From NCBI GenBank assembly GCA_017504965.1, contig JAFVQD010000011.1, positions 62,001 through 126,000 on the forward strand: a DNA stretch of 64,000 nucleotides. Direction: 5' to 3'. Position numbers and translations under genes: made by a program. Below are positions 1 to 8,436 of this stretch, piece by piece. This DNA is from Bacteroidales bacterium. Its GTDB lineage: Bacteria > Bacteroidota > Bacteroidia > Bacteroidales > UBA932. Each line of letters begins with the position of its first letter. Positions within the stretch are counted from its first letter, which is position 1. The notes beneath the pieces were generated by a model. That model did no database searches and was not told the origin of the DNA. It saw only the letters and a program-made list of their open reading frames with translations.

Positions 1-1
1 G

Positions 2-319
2 GCCAAACGTAAAGTGCAGGTGGGAAGGGTAGAATTTATCGCCAAGAACTGTATTGTCTTCAAGCACAAGACAGATTGCGGAGCGTGTGATGAACATTGT
101 CCTACCAAAGCGATAACTATGAAGGAGTGGAAAGGGAAGCCGGGTCTCTATTTCCCTACTGTAAATCCAGATATGTGTATAGGGTGCGGAGGGTGCGAAT
201 ATGTATGCCCTGAATCACCTAAGGCGATGGTGGTGAGACCATTGGCAGTGCACGGCGAAGCTATTCCTCCCAAGCAGGATAAGCAGGAGAAAAAAGTGGT
301 GGACGATTTCGGATTCTAA
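2..319 (+). CDS. 4Fe-4S ferredoxin-domain protein, C-terminal part (5' end outside window)
   Basis: The frame is open to the left edge, so this is the tail of a longer gene. About 105 residues are visible. They hold a Cys-rich ferredoxin region: a first partial cluster motif (DCGACDEHCP, with another Cys about nine residues upstream) and a complete C-x2-C-x2-C-x3-C-P motif (CIGCGGCEYVCP), which points to two [4Fe-4S] clusters. The end is a Lys/Asp-rich tail. Iron-sulfur proteins of this layout pass electrons in respiratory or redox-maturation complexes, but the missing N-terminus prevents a specific assignment. The stop lies two bases from the convergent trmD stop, and its likely terminator sits inside trmD. 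Confidence 0.85.
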   Translation, partial: AKRKVQVGRVEFIAKNCIVFKHKTDCGACDEHCPTKAITMKEWKGKPGLYFPTVNPDMCIGCGGCEYVCPESPKAMVVRPLAVHGEAIPPKQDKQEKKVVDDFGF

Positions 320-321
320 GA

Positions 322-1005
322 TTATTCCAGATCTTCCAGCAGTTCAGGTCTAAGCTCTCGGGTACGCTCGAGAGCTTTTTGTTCTTGCCACTCTCGGATG
401 AGCTTGGTATTTCCGGAGAGGAGAACCGGAGGGACCTCCCAGCCGTTGAAATTGGCAGGGCGGGTGTAGATAGGGGGGGCGAGGAGACCGTCCTGGAACG
501 AGTCGCTCAAGGCAGACATTTCGTCTGTTATGGCCCCCGGGATGAGTCTGATGATGGAGTCGCAGATCACTGCTGCAGCGAGTTCTCCACCGCTAAGAAC
601 ATAGTTTCCTATAGATATCTCCTTGGTGATAAGGTGTTCGCGGATGCGGTGGTCGATCCCTTTGTAGTGACCGCAGAGGATGATGATGTTCCGGGCTATC
701 GAGAGGGTATTGGCCATCGGCTGGTCCAGAAGCTCTCCATCTGGGGAGGTATAGATAATATAGTCGTAGTCCCTCTGGGAGGTGAGATCGGTGATGGCAC
801 GGTAGAGAGGTTCAGGCATAATGACCATCCCGGCATCCCCTCCATATGAGTAGTCGTCAATCTGTTTGTAGTTCCCCTTGCCGTAGTCGTGTAGGTTTAC
901 AATGTTGATTTCCACCAATCCTTTCTCTTTGGCCCTCTTGATGATCGAGTAGTTGAGGGGGCTTTCAAGTATGTCCGGCACTGCCGATATAATATCTATT
1001 CTCAT
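322..1005 (-). CDS. trmD: tRNA (guanine-N1)-methyltransferase TrmD
   Basis: This 227-residue protein has the SPOUT-type TrmD fold signatures: N-terminal [12 protein letters not shown], the [14 protein letters not shown] block near residue 54, the knot segment [14 protein letters not shown], and the C-terminal [18 protein letters not shown]. TrmD methylates G37 next to the anticodon of Leu, Pro and Arg tRNAs using S-adenosylmethionine, which prevents +1 frameshifting. Length is close to the family norm (about 225-250). The usual SGNH motif reads SGNT here, a small deviation. The gene stands alone on the minus strand; a TAATTTTG box begins only 7 nt upstream of its ATG, so the message probably has almost no leader. 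It is convergent with the ferredoxin gene and divergent from the DUF349 gene. Confidence 0.96.
   Translation of the reverse strand: MRIDIISAVPDILESPLNYSIIKRAKEKGLVEINIVNLHDYGKGNYKQIDDYSYGGDAGMVIMPEPLYRAITDLTSQRDYDYIIYTSPDGELLDQPMANTLSIARNIIILCGHYKGIDHRIREHLITKEISIGNYVLSGGELAAAVICDSIIRLIPGAITDEMSALSDSFQDGLLAPPIYTRPANFNGWEVPPVLLSGNTKLIREWQEQKALERTRELRPELLEDLE
352..380 (+). terminator. Rho-independent terminator for the ferredoxin operon, embedded in trmD
   Basis: AGCTCTCG (353-360) pairs perfectly with CGAGAGCT (369-376) across an 8-nt loop and is followed by a run of T on the + strand. It lies 33 bp past the ferredoxin stop and inside the 3' coding end of the convergent trmD gene. There is no matching T-run for the minus strand. 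Confidence 0.7.
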
Positions 1006-1012
1006 AATGGTG

Positions 1013-1020
1013 CAAAATTA
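1013..1020 (-). promoter_or_regulatory. -7 promoter box of trmD
   Basis: TAATTTTG on the minus strand matches the Bacteroidota -7 consensus TAnnTTTG. The expected transcription start falls at or within one or two bases of the trmD ATG (1005), so the mRNA may be leaderless. Confidence 0.6.
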
Positions 1021-1033
1021 GAAAAAATAAATG

Positions 1034-1041
1034 TATATTTG
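1034..1041 (+). promoter_or_regulatory. -7 promoter box of the DUF349-yidC-yggS operon
   Basis: TATATTTG on the + strand is an exact match to TAnnTTTG. It lies 39 bp upstream of the ATG at 1081 and back to back with the trmD box (1013-1020), forming a compact divergent promoter. Confidence 0.65.
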
Positions 1042-1080
1042 CAGATTGTAAATTGTTTACTAATGTAATTGACATCTACT

Positions 1081-2922
1081 ATGAGCGAAGAAACTAAAAT
1101 CACTGCTCCCCAGGGGCAATTCGAGGAAGTTGTAGAACAAAATGTTCCTGTCCTTGAAACTACTGAAGAAATTATTGAAAACCCACAATCAGAGGAGGAA
1201 GTTTCTCTCATTAGCGAAGAGATCCTTCACGACTTGGCTAATAAGAGTTTGAAAGATATCGTCACTCTCTTTGAGTCACTGGTCGAAAAAGGAGATCAGC
1301 AGGAGATGTACAAATATGCTGAGCCTATCAAGGCTGTATTCTATAAAACTCTAAAGAAAGAGAAGATCGCTGCCGGATTTCTGGCACCTGTAGAGGAGAT
1401 CTCTGAAGAACAGGAGGTAGAGGAGAAGATCTCAGAGAACCCTTTTGCTGAGATCGAAAGGGGATTCAAGGATATTTTTGCCCGCTATAAATCTCTCAGA
1501 GCAGTACACCTCCAGCAGATGGAAAAGCAAAAAGAGGAGAATCTCGAGATCAAAAAGCAGATTATTGATGAACTTAAGGCACTTCTTGAGACACAGGAGG
1601 ATATCGCCACCACTTTCCCTAAATTCAGATCACTCCAGACCAGATGGCGTGAGTCAGGTCCTGTTCCTCAGGCCAGAGTCAAAGATATCTACGACAGCTA
1701 CCAGCACTATGTGGAGATGTTCTATGACTATGTGAAGATCAATAACGAACTTAGAGATCTGGACTTCAAGAAGAACTATGAAGCAAAAGTGGCTCTTTGT
1801 GAGAAAGCTGAGAAGCTTGTAGAGGAGGAGAATGTGGTAAATGCATTCACTGCCCTTCAGAAACTTCACGAAGAGTGGAAAGAGTTCGGACCTGTGGAGA
1901 AAGAGTACAGAGAGTCTATCTGGGAGAGATTCAAAGCAGCTACATCACAAGTAAACAAGAAACATCAGGCATATTTCGAGAAGATCAAAGCAGATCAGAA
2001 AGAGAACCTTGCAGCCAAGACAGTACTTTGCGAGAAAGCCGAGGAGATCGCAGCCAGAGAGGTATCTGAGTCAAACACCTGGAATGAGTATTCAAAAGAG
2101 CTTGAGGGTCTTCAAAAAGAGTGGAAGACCATCGGTTTTGCATCCAAGAAGGACAATCAGAAGATCTATGACCGTTTCAGAGCAGCTTGCGACCAGTTCT
2201 ATAACAGAAAGAGGGAGTACTACTCGCAGTTCAAGGATCAGATGACAAGAAATATGGAGCAGAAAGTGGCTCTTTGTGAGCAGGCTGAGGCTATGAAAGA
2301 GAGCACAGACTGGAAAAAGACCACAGAAGATCTTATCAACCTGCAGAAGCAGTGGAAAGAGATAGGTCCTGTATCCCGTAAGAAATCAGATCAGATCTGG
2401 AACCGTTTCAGAGCAGCCTGTGACTATTTCTTCGACAATAAAGAGAAGAACTATGGCGGAGTGGATCCTCAGTATGTGGAGAACCTTAACAAGAAACTTG
2501 CCCTTATCGAGGAGATTAAGGCTTATGAGTCTGTGGACAGAGCATCAGACGCAGAGGCTATGAGGGAGTTCACCGCAAGATGGGGTGAGATCGGTTTCGT
2601 ACCTTTCAAGGAGAAAGAGAAGATCCAGGCCCAATATAAAGAGGCTATGGATTCAAAATTCCAGGGTATGTCACGCTCGAGAAGGGGAGGTAAAGGTCAG
2701 AAAGAGGTTAATCCTGCAAGATCAGAGAGAGAACGCCTGGTACAGAAATTCCGCAAGAAAGAGTCTGAGATAGCTACATATGAGAACAATATCGGTTTCT
2801 TCGCAAGCTCGAAGAATGCAGATGCACTTGTAAAAGAGCTATCAAAGAAGATTGAGGCTGCCAAAGCTGAATTGGCAGAACTTGAGGAGAAGATTAAAGA
2901 GATCGACAGTCAGTTTGAATAG
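1081..2922 (+). CDS. DUF349 domain-containing protein
   Basis: The protein is 613 residues from the ATG at 1081; a TTG four codons upstream is less likely to be the start. An acidic N-terminus of about 110 residues precedes a series of about five to six DUF349 repeats, each a charged helical unit with the recurring W-K-E-x-G-P/F pattern (for example WKEFGPVEKEYRESIW, WKTIGFASKKDNQKIY, WKEIGPVSRKKSDQIW). The C-terminus is a predicted coiled coil rich in Lys and Glu. No signal peptide is visible, so it is likely cytoplasmic. DUF349 proteins have no firmly established biochemical role. It is the first gene of an operon with yidC (18-bp gap) and yggS, which may suggest a role near envelope biogenesis, but that is inference. 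Confidence 0.88.
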   Translation: MSEETKITAPQGQFEEVVEQNVPVLETTEEIIENPQSEEEVSLISEEILHDLANKSLKDIVTLFESLVEKGDQQEMYKYAEPIKAVFYKTLKKEKIAAGFLAPVEEISEEQEVEEKISENPFAEIERGFKDIFARYKSLRAVHLQQMEKQKEENLEIKKQIIDELKALLETQEDIATTFPKFRSLQTRWRESGPVPQARVKDIYDSYQHYVEMFYDYVKINNELRDLDFKKNYEAKVALCEKAEKLVEEENVVNAFTALQKLHEEWKEFGPVEKEYRESIWERFKAATSQVNKKHQAYFEKIKADQKENLAAKTVLCEKAEEIAAREVSESNTWNEYSKELEGLQKEWKTIGFASKKDNQKIYDRFRAACDQFYNRKREYYSQFKDQMTRNMEQKVALCEQAEAMKESTDWKKTTEDLINLQKQWKEIGPVSRKKSDQIWNRFRAACDYFFDNKEKNYGGVDPQYVENLNKKLALIEEIKAYESVDRASDAEAMREFTARWGEIGFVPFKEKEKIQAQYKEAMDSKFQGMSRSRRGGKGQKEVNPARSERERLVQKFRKKESEIATYENNIGFFASSKNADALVKELSKKIEAAKAELAELEEKIKEIDSQFE

Positions 2923-2940
2923 TAAGTAAGAGGAAAAGAC

Positions 2941-4815
2941 ATGAACAAGAATACCTTTATAGGTATGCTCCTTATCGGAGCAATTTTGATCGGATTTAGC
3001 GTTTATAACTCGAAACAGTTCGAGAAACAGCAAACATATCAGATGCAGCAGGACTCTATCGCTCAGGCAAGAGCTATGGAGTATGCAAAGGAGATGGCGG
3101 CCAAGGCTGAGGCAGAGGGTGAAGCCATTTCAGCGCAGACTCAGAAGTCACAGTATGCCTACACATACAGGGACTCGCTTCTCGAGTCGGCACACAAGGC
3201 TCCTGCAGAATTTTACACCTTGGAGAATAACAAGATCATCGCCAAGTATACCACCAGAGGTGCTCAGGTCTATGATGTAGTGGTGAAAGATTACTATACA
3301 CACGATAGCCTGGCCCTTAATCTGGTAAGGGGTGGTCAGAGTGAGTTCGGTGTGGAGTTCTATACATATCAGATGCTCAATACCAAGAATTTCACATATC
3401 AGGTGGCTTCTCATACAGATTCTACCATTGTGATGAGACTTCATTTTGATGAGGATTCTTATGTGGAGCACGCGTATAGGTTGCCGGCAGATAGCTATGT
3501 CGTGGACTTCGATCTGAATCTTGTGAATATGGACCAATACATTTCACAGAATGCCACTCAGTTCGATGTAAACTGGAAGATGAATATCCCAAGACTTGAG
3601 AAAGGGTATGACAATGAGAGAAACTACTCTACCATCGACTACCGTTATCCTGGTGATGAGGTGGAAAATCTCGGTTTGAGAAGGGAGTCAGCATCGAAAG
3701 AGATAACCACCAAAGTGTCGTGGTTTGCTTTCCAGCAGCAGTTCTTCTCTGCTATCCTGAGAGCTAAGAATGATTTTACCTCAGGTAATCTTTCATACGC
3801 CTTCTATAAAGATGGTGACCCATCAGGAAATCTTATGCAGTGCCACGCAAATATGCAGGTGGCATATACCCCTGAGGCTAACGTGGTATCTATGCCATTT
3901 GAGTTCTACTATGGCCCTAACCACTTCAAAACCCTCAAGCAGCTTGATCAGGAGTATGAGAAGATCATCCCTCTTGGTGGCTGGCTTGTAAACTGGATCA
4001 ATAGAATCGTCATCATCCCCACATTCGGATTTCTGAGCAGATTCATAAGCAGTTATGGTCTTATCATACTTCTGATGACCATTATGCTCAAGATAGTGAT
4101 ATCTCCATTTACCATCAAATCATTTGCCTCTTCAGCCAAAATGAGGGTAATCAAGCCGGAGATCGACAAGATCAATGCCAAGTATCCAAAACAGGAGGAT
4201 GCCCTGAAGAAACAGCAGGCTATGCAGGAGCTCTACAAGGCAAGTGGTGTGAGTATGTTCGGAGGATGTCTCCCTATGCTGTTCCAGTTCCCTATCCTGT
4301 TTGCGATGTTCAGATTCTTCCCTGCATCTATCGAGCTTCGTCAGCAGTCTTTCCTATGGGTGGATGACTTGAGTGCTTATGACTCTATCCTGGAGCTTCC
4401 TTTCAAGATTCCATTGTATGGTGACCACGTGAGTCTGTTTGCCATCCTGGTGGCACTTACTATGTACTTCTACTCGAAGAGTATGCTTGACCAGCAGGGA
4501 GGTGACGCCAATATGATGCCGGGTATGAGGGCTATGCAGCTCTACTTTATGCCTATTATGATGCTGTTCATCTGTAACAACCTCTCAAGTGCATTGAGCT
4601 ACTACTATATGCTTTCTAACCTTATCACTATGCTTTTGACCTGGGTTATCCGTAAGTTCTTCGTCGATGAAAAGAAGATAATGGACCAGATTCAGGCAAA
4701 TAAGGCAAAAGCCAAGACCAAACCGAAATCAAAATTCCAGCAAAGACTGGAGGCTGCAGCCAAAGCACAGCAGGAGATGCTCAAACAGCAGCAGGCTCAG
4801 CAAAAGAAAAGATAA
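2941..4815 (+). CDS. yidC: Membrane protein insertase YidC
   Basis: This 624-residue protein has the didermal YidC plan. There is one N-terminal membrane segment (residues about 5-23), a large periplasmic P1 domain (about 30-350), and then the conserved insertase core of five membrane segments starting near SRFISSYGLIILLMTIMLKI and containing MFGGCLPMLFQFPILFAMF. The C-terminal tail is very rich in Lys, Ala and Gln, as in many Bacteroidota YidC proteins, where it probably contacts ribosomes. YidC inserts and folds inner-membrane proteins alone or with SecYEG. The length is normal for the phylum. Its TAA stop and the next gene's ATG share one base (TAATG), so translation of yggS is probably coupled. 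Confidence 0.97.
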   Translation: MNKNTFIGMLLIGAILIGFSVYNSKQFEKQQTYQMQQDSIAQARAMEYAKEMAAKAEAEGEAISAQTQKSQYAYTYRDSLLESAHKAPAEFYTLENNKIIAKYTTRGAQVYDVVVKDYYTHDSLALNLVRGGQSEFGVEFYTYQMLNTKNFTYQVASHTDSTIVMRLHFDEDSYVEHAYRLPADSYVVDFDLNLVNMDQYISQNATQFDVNWKMNIPRLEKGYDNERNYSTIDYRYPGDEVENLGLRRESASKEITTKVSWFAFQQQFFSAILRAKNDFTSGNLSYAFYKDGDPSGNLMQCHANMQVAYTPEANVVSMPFEFYYGPNHFKTLKQLDQEYEKIIPLGGWLVNWINRIVIIPTFGFLSRFISSYGLIILLMTIMLKIVISPFTIKSFASSAKMRVIKPEIDKINAKYPKQEDALKKQQAMQELYKASGVSMFGGCLPMLFQFPILFAMFRFFPASIELRQQSFLWVDDLSAYDSILELPFKIPLYGDHVSLFAILVALTMYFYSKSMLDQQGGDANMMPGMRAMQLYFMPIMMLFICNNLSSALSYYYMLSNLITMLLTWVIRKFFVDEKKIMDQIQANKAKAKTKPKSKFQQRLEAAAKAQQEMLKQQQAQQKKR

Positions 4816-5492
4816 TGAGCATAAAAGAGAATATACTTCAAATCAATAAGGAACTGCCGCCATCGACCAAGTTGGTGGCAGTTTCCAAATTTAAGCCTGT
4901 AGAGGCGGTTCAAGAGGCTTACGATGCAGGTCAAAGGATCTTTGCTGAGAGTCGTCCGCAGGAGCTTAAGCAGAAGGTGGAGGTGCTGCCAAAGGATATC
5001 GAGTGGCATTTTATAGGCCATCTTCAGACAAATAAGATCAAGATGGTGGTCCCTTATACCACCCTGATCCACTCTATAGATTCGGAGAGACTTCTTGTAG
5101 AGGTGGGTGAGTATGCCCGCCGCAATAACTATCATCCTGGGGTTCTTCTGGAGCTCCATATCGCTCAGGAGGAGACCAAGCAGGGTTTTTCTGCAGATGA
5201 GATTCTCGATCTTCTCGATAGAATCGCATCAGATGGCGAGTTGAGGGATAAGCTCTCGAATATCTCTGTCAGGGGGCTTATGGCTATGGCCTCTTTTGTG
5301 GATGATCAGGAGCAGATCAGATCAGAGTTCTCAAAACTTCTGGAATTGAGGGATGAGATTGTAAGGAGAAATTACCCATTTCTGGATAGCTTTACCGAAC
5401 TCTCCTTCGGTATGTCGGGCGATTATCACATAGCTGCCAGTATGGGGAGTACTATGGTGAGAATAGGTACATCCATTTTTGGATCCAGATAA
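4815..5492 (+). CDS. yggS: YggS/PROSC-family pyridoxal phosphate-binding protein
   Basis: This 225-residue fold-type III PLP protein has the family's KLVAVSKFKP motif near residue 20, in which the first Lys of SKFKP is the expected PLP-binding residue. The FAESRPQELKQK and WHFIGHLQTNKIK blocks follow, and LSFGMSGDYHIAASMGSTMVRIGTSIFG lies at the end. YggS homologues buffer free PLP and help keep B6 and amino-acid pools balanced; no enzyme reaction is firmly assigned. The start codon overlaps the yidC stop by one base, making this the last gene of the DUF349-yidC-yggS operon. No clear terminator follows, and a strong promoter begins within 20 bp. Confidence 0.95.
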   Translation: MSIKENILQINKELPPSTKLVAVSKFKPVEAVQEAYDAGQRIFAESRPQELKQKVEVLPKDIEWHFIGHLQTNKIKMVVPYTTLIHSIDSERLLVEVGEYARRNNYHPGVLLELHIAQEETKQGFSADEILDLLDRIASDGELRDKLSNISVRGLMAMASFVDDQEQIRSEFSKLLELRDEIVRRNYPFLDSFTELSFGMSGDYHIAASMGSTMVRIGTSIFGSR

Positions 5493-5509
5493 ATTCCTCT
5501 CTTCATATA

Positions 5510-5539
5510 TTGTAAGTTTAGAATCTTTTTATATATTTG
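5510..5539 (+). promoter_or_regulatory. -33/-7 promoter of the GLUG lipoprotein operon
   Basis: TTG at 5510-5512 and TATATTTG at 5532-5539 are 19 bp apart, matching the Bacteroidota -33/-7 arrangement. The ATG of the first lipoprotein follows at 5565. Confidence 0.7.
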
Positions 5540-5564
5540 TAAATTCTTATATAAAAGATTTTAG

Positions 5565-8429
5565 ATGGAAAATATGAGAGACAAGATTATAGCATTTCTT
5601 TTTTTATTATTAGCCACAGTATCTTGTGACCCCGATAATCCTCTGTTTTCAGATGATGATTATATCGGTGAGTTTGATGTGTTTGAGCTTAACGAGCAGG
5701 TAGCCACCCTCGTGGAGACCGATCTCGTTTGTTATATACAGACCTCCGATGACTCCATAATCAAACGTGAGGTCCTTCATAAAAAAGGTAAGTCCCACTC
5801 CAAATTCAAGATGTACACCGGCCTTAAAGATGGAGAGTACAGGCTTCTCTACTTTGAACACGCTGTCCCCAAAGGGAGAGAGAGTGGTGGACATACTGTC
5901 CAGAACTTCGGTTTGGGGATGAGAATCCTTATTGAGGATGGCGGCTATCAGATTATGGATGAGTACAATTCCCAATATGGACTCTCAGGTGAGGGGACAG
6001 AGAGTGACCCATTCATTATTACCTGTGCTGCACATTTGGAGACCTTGAGGCATATTACCAATTCACTCCCCACCGAGGGTGTTTTCTTCTCGCAGATGAC
6101 CAATATCTTAGCTAATGATATGCTCTATTATGGGTATCAGTGTGATCCGGAACATTATTGGACCCCTATCGGCTATGATGTGAACAAACCTTTCCGTGGT
6201 ATCTATGATGGGAACGGATATTTTATACAGGGGGTCAAATCGATCTCTTCAGACAAGACTATAGGGAGGGGACTTTTCGGATTCCTGTGTGGCGCTACGA
6301 TAAATAATCTGGTAATAAAGGACTCGTATATAGTAGGAACTTACGGCGCAGGAGTATTGGCGGGAATAGTGGTTTCTGATGCCGGAGAGAGGGATATTAC
6401 CCAGGTTTTCAATTGCGAGGTAAATGGCTCTGAGGTCTATGGCCTGACTGGATGCATATCACTGGGTGGTGTTGTAGGGGCTGTGGATTCGAGAGCTGTA
6501 CTGAATATTGCAAACTCCAAGTCTGTAGGCTCTCTGATAAAGGGTGATTATAATGTCGGCGGTCTGGTAGGTGCCGGTGCACTTGAGTCAAAAGTGGTGA
6601 TCAGTGCCTGTACCAATAGCAGCCAGGTGACTGTCCTTAATGCCGGTGCTGGTGGGATAATTGCTAATGGGGATACATTGCTGATAAGTGCATCCCAAAA
6701 TCTTGAAGGTGGGAATGTGTCCGGTCCCAAGACCAAAGCCAATAGTGATGCCTCTTATGTAGCCTATGGAGGGATAGTGGGTGGAGCGAGGTGTGCCAAT
6801 ATTACAGCTTGTGAAAACTTCTCATCTGTAACCGGCTATGAGGGTGTGGGCGGTATTATAGGGAGTACGAGGATCAAATATGATGATGATGGCTTCTTCT
6901 TCAATAATGTGCTTCTGAAGTATTGTAAAAATGAAGGGAATATTGTGGGTGTAAATAATGTGGGCGGCCTCTGTGGAGAGAGCCAGTTCGGATGTTACGG
7001 TTCATTGAATAAGGGAAAAGTGAGCGGTACAGACTATATTGGCGGGCTTGCTGGGAATACCTCTATGGCAGTTATTGAGAATTCTATAAATAAAGGTGAG
7101 GTCTCCGGCTCATCATATGTGGCAGGAATTGCCGCCAAGACATCCACAGGTATAGTGGCTGTATCCCAGAACTATGGCTATATCTCTGCTACAGGGTCAC
7201 ACGCTGCAGGGGTAGTAGGTTACTCTGAAGACTATATGATGGTCCATTATTGTTCAAACTATGGATCCGTATCGGGAAATAGTACCCCTATCGGAGGTAT
7301 TGTGGCTGAGATCGGAAAAGAGCAGGAGCTGAGTCCGATGAATAAAGCTGAGATAGCCTTTGGTGTCATACAGATCTTTGTAGGTGGAGTTTTGGGACCT
7401 GTGCTGGGTGTGGTGGAGCATGTTACAGAGAAAATTGCATTTATGATTGTGGAGGTGGCGCTTGATGTAGTGATGAGTATTACTGAAGTGGGTTTTCTCT
7501 CCCACGCAATTCACGAGTATCTTCACCACGAAGTGGAGGAGCTGGCTGCAGATATCAAATATCTCACTCAGGAGAGTATACAGCAGCTGAGTGAAGAGAT
7601 GGAGACTATCAGAAAGGAGGGCTCTGCGGCTCTGCCGGATGCTTTGGCCACCTCTCCGATTACCACTGATTATCCTAATGCTATAGTGTCGCTTGCAAAC
7701 GATATCAATAACGAAGAGAACAATAAGTTGTTCTATCAAAATATAAGTGATGACCTCAATGAAAGACTTGAAGAGGTGGAAGAGCTTAATGAGGAACACG
7801 ATTTGACATATCTCATCACAGGTGGTATTCTACTGGTAGTGGATGTCGTAGCCATTGTTGCCACTATCGCTACCGCAGGAACCTCTGCAGCAGTACTTCC
7901 GATGGTGCTTGGGGTCTCTGCAGCTTGTCTTGGAGGGGCAAATTCGATAATAAAAGGTGCTACAGATTATGCAGACAATGTGGTGGTTATCAGTCAGTGT
8001 ACAAATATGGGAAAGATCACAGGTGGGGATGGTGACAAGATTGGTGGGATTGTGGGGCTCCTTCAGCAGAGAGGTGCTGTGAAAAACTGCCTGAACATAG
8101 GTGAAGGACCTGGAAGCAGCCGTGGCGGACAGATTATAGGTTATGCCGAAAAGGAGTATTCACTGGAGACATCACTTACACTTAATGAAGGTACCTGGAG
8201 TGATATTATCGGAGATGAGGCGGTAGTGCCATATTATCCTCTTGATGGGGTATATTACTTCAGTTCAGGATCTACAAAATACGATGCTGGGAGTGAGATG
8301 GATAAATCGGAGATAGATAACTTCTCACTCTATGAGGGGTGGAACAGTCACTACTGGACTGTCCCCTCAGTAAGTGAAAAACTCTCATATCCTGTCCCCT
8401 ATAGATCAGAAATGTTTTTAAAAGAATAA
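5565..8429 (+). CDS. GLUG-repeat surface lipoprotein with an internal hydrophobic helical domain
   Basis: The 954-residue precursor has a lipoprotein signal (hydrophobic h-region, then ATVSC), so it is probably acylated on Cys and exported; a second ATG at 5574 is a possible start. After an N-terminal domain of about 130 residues and a DPFIITCAAHLETL segment, the protein is a run of GLUG-like beta repeats recognisable by recurring GGIVG, GGLVGA and GGLAGN steps with Asn-rich turns and CTN/SKN columns. Residues of roughly 583-805 are different: helical, acidic and amphipathic, with hydrophobic Gly/Ala/Val segments including ITGGILLVVDVVAIVATIAT. The GLUG repeats then resume for about 50 residues. 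GLUG proteins are commonly adhesins or surface-displayed proteins. The second lipoprotein follows after 7 bp. Confidence 0.85.
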   Translation: MENMRDKIIAFLFLLLATVSCDPDNPLFSDDDYIGEFDVFELNEQVATLVETDLVCYIQTSDDSIIKREVLHKKGKSHSKFKMYTGLKDGEYRLLYFEHAVPKGRESGGHTVQNFGLGMRILIEDGGYQIMDEYNSQYGLSGEGTESDPFIITCAAHLETLRHITNSLPTEGVFFSQMTNILANDMLYYGYQCDPEHYWTPIGYDVNKPFRGIYDGNGYFIQGVKSISSDKTIGRGLFGFLCGATINNLVIKDSYIVGTYGAGVLAGIVVSDAGERDITQVFNCEVNGSEVYGLTGCISLGGVVGAVDSRAVLNIANSKSVGSLIKGDYNVGGLVGAGALESKVVISACTNSSQVTVLNAGAGGIIANGDTLLISASQNLEGGNVSGPKTKANSDASYVAYGGIVGGARCANITACENFSSVTGYEGVGGIIGSTRIKYDDDGFFFNNVLLKYCKNEGNIVGVNNVGGLCGESQFGCYGSLNKGKVSGTDYIGGLAGNTSMAVIENSINKGEVSGSSYVAGIAAKTSTGIVAVSQNYGYISATGSHAAGVVGYSEDYMMVHYCSNYGSVSGNSTPIGGIVAEIGKEQELSPMNKAEIAFGVIQIFVGGVLGPVLGVVEHVTEKIAFMIVEVALDVVMSITEVGFLSHAIHEYLHHEVEELAADIKYLTQESIQQLSEEMETIRKEGSAALPDALATSPITTDYPNAIVSLANDINNEENNKLFYQNISDDLNERLEEVEELNEEHDLTYLITGGILLVVDVVAIVATIATAGTSAAVLPMVLGVSAACLGGANSIIKGATDYADNVVVISQCTNMGKITGGDGDKIGGIVGLLQQRGAVKNCLNIGEGPGSSRGGQIIGYAEKEYSLETSLTLNEGTWSDIIGDEAVVPYYPLDGVYYFSSGSTKYDAGSEMDKSEIDNFSLYEGWNSHYWTVPSVSEKLSYPVPYRSEMFLKE

Positions 8430-8436
8430 ATCGCAT

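Noticed and set aside
379-849. Open frame of 156 codons on the + strand inside trmD
   Set aside because: It is antisense to a well-supported gene and has no protein-like features.
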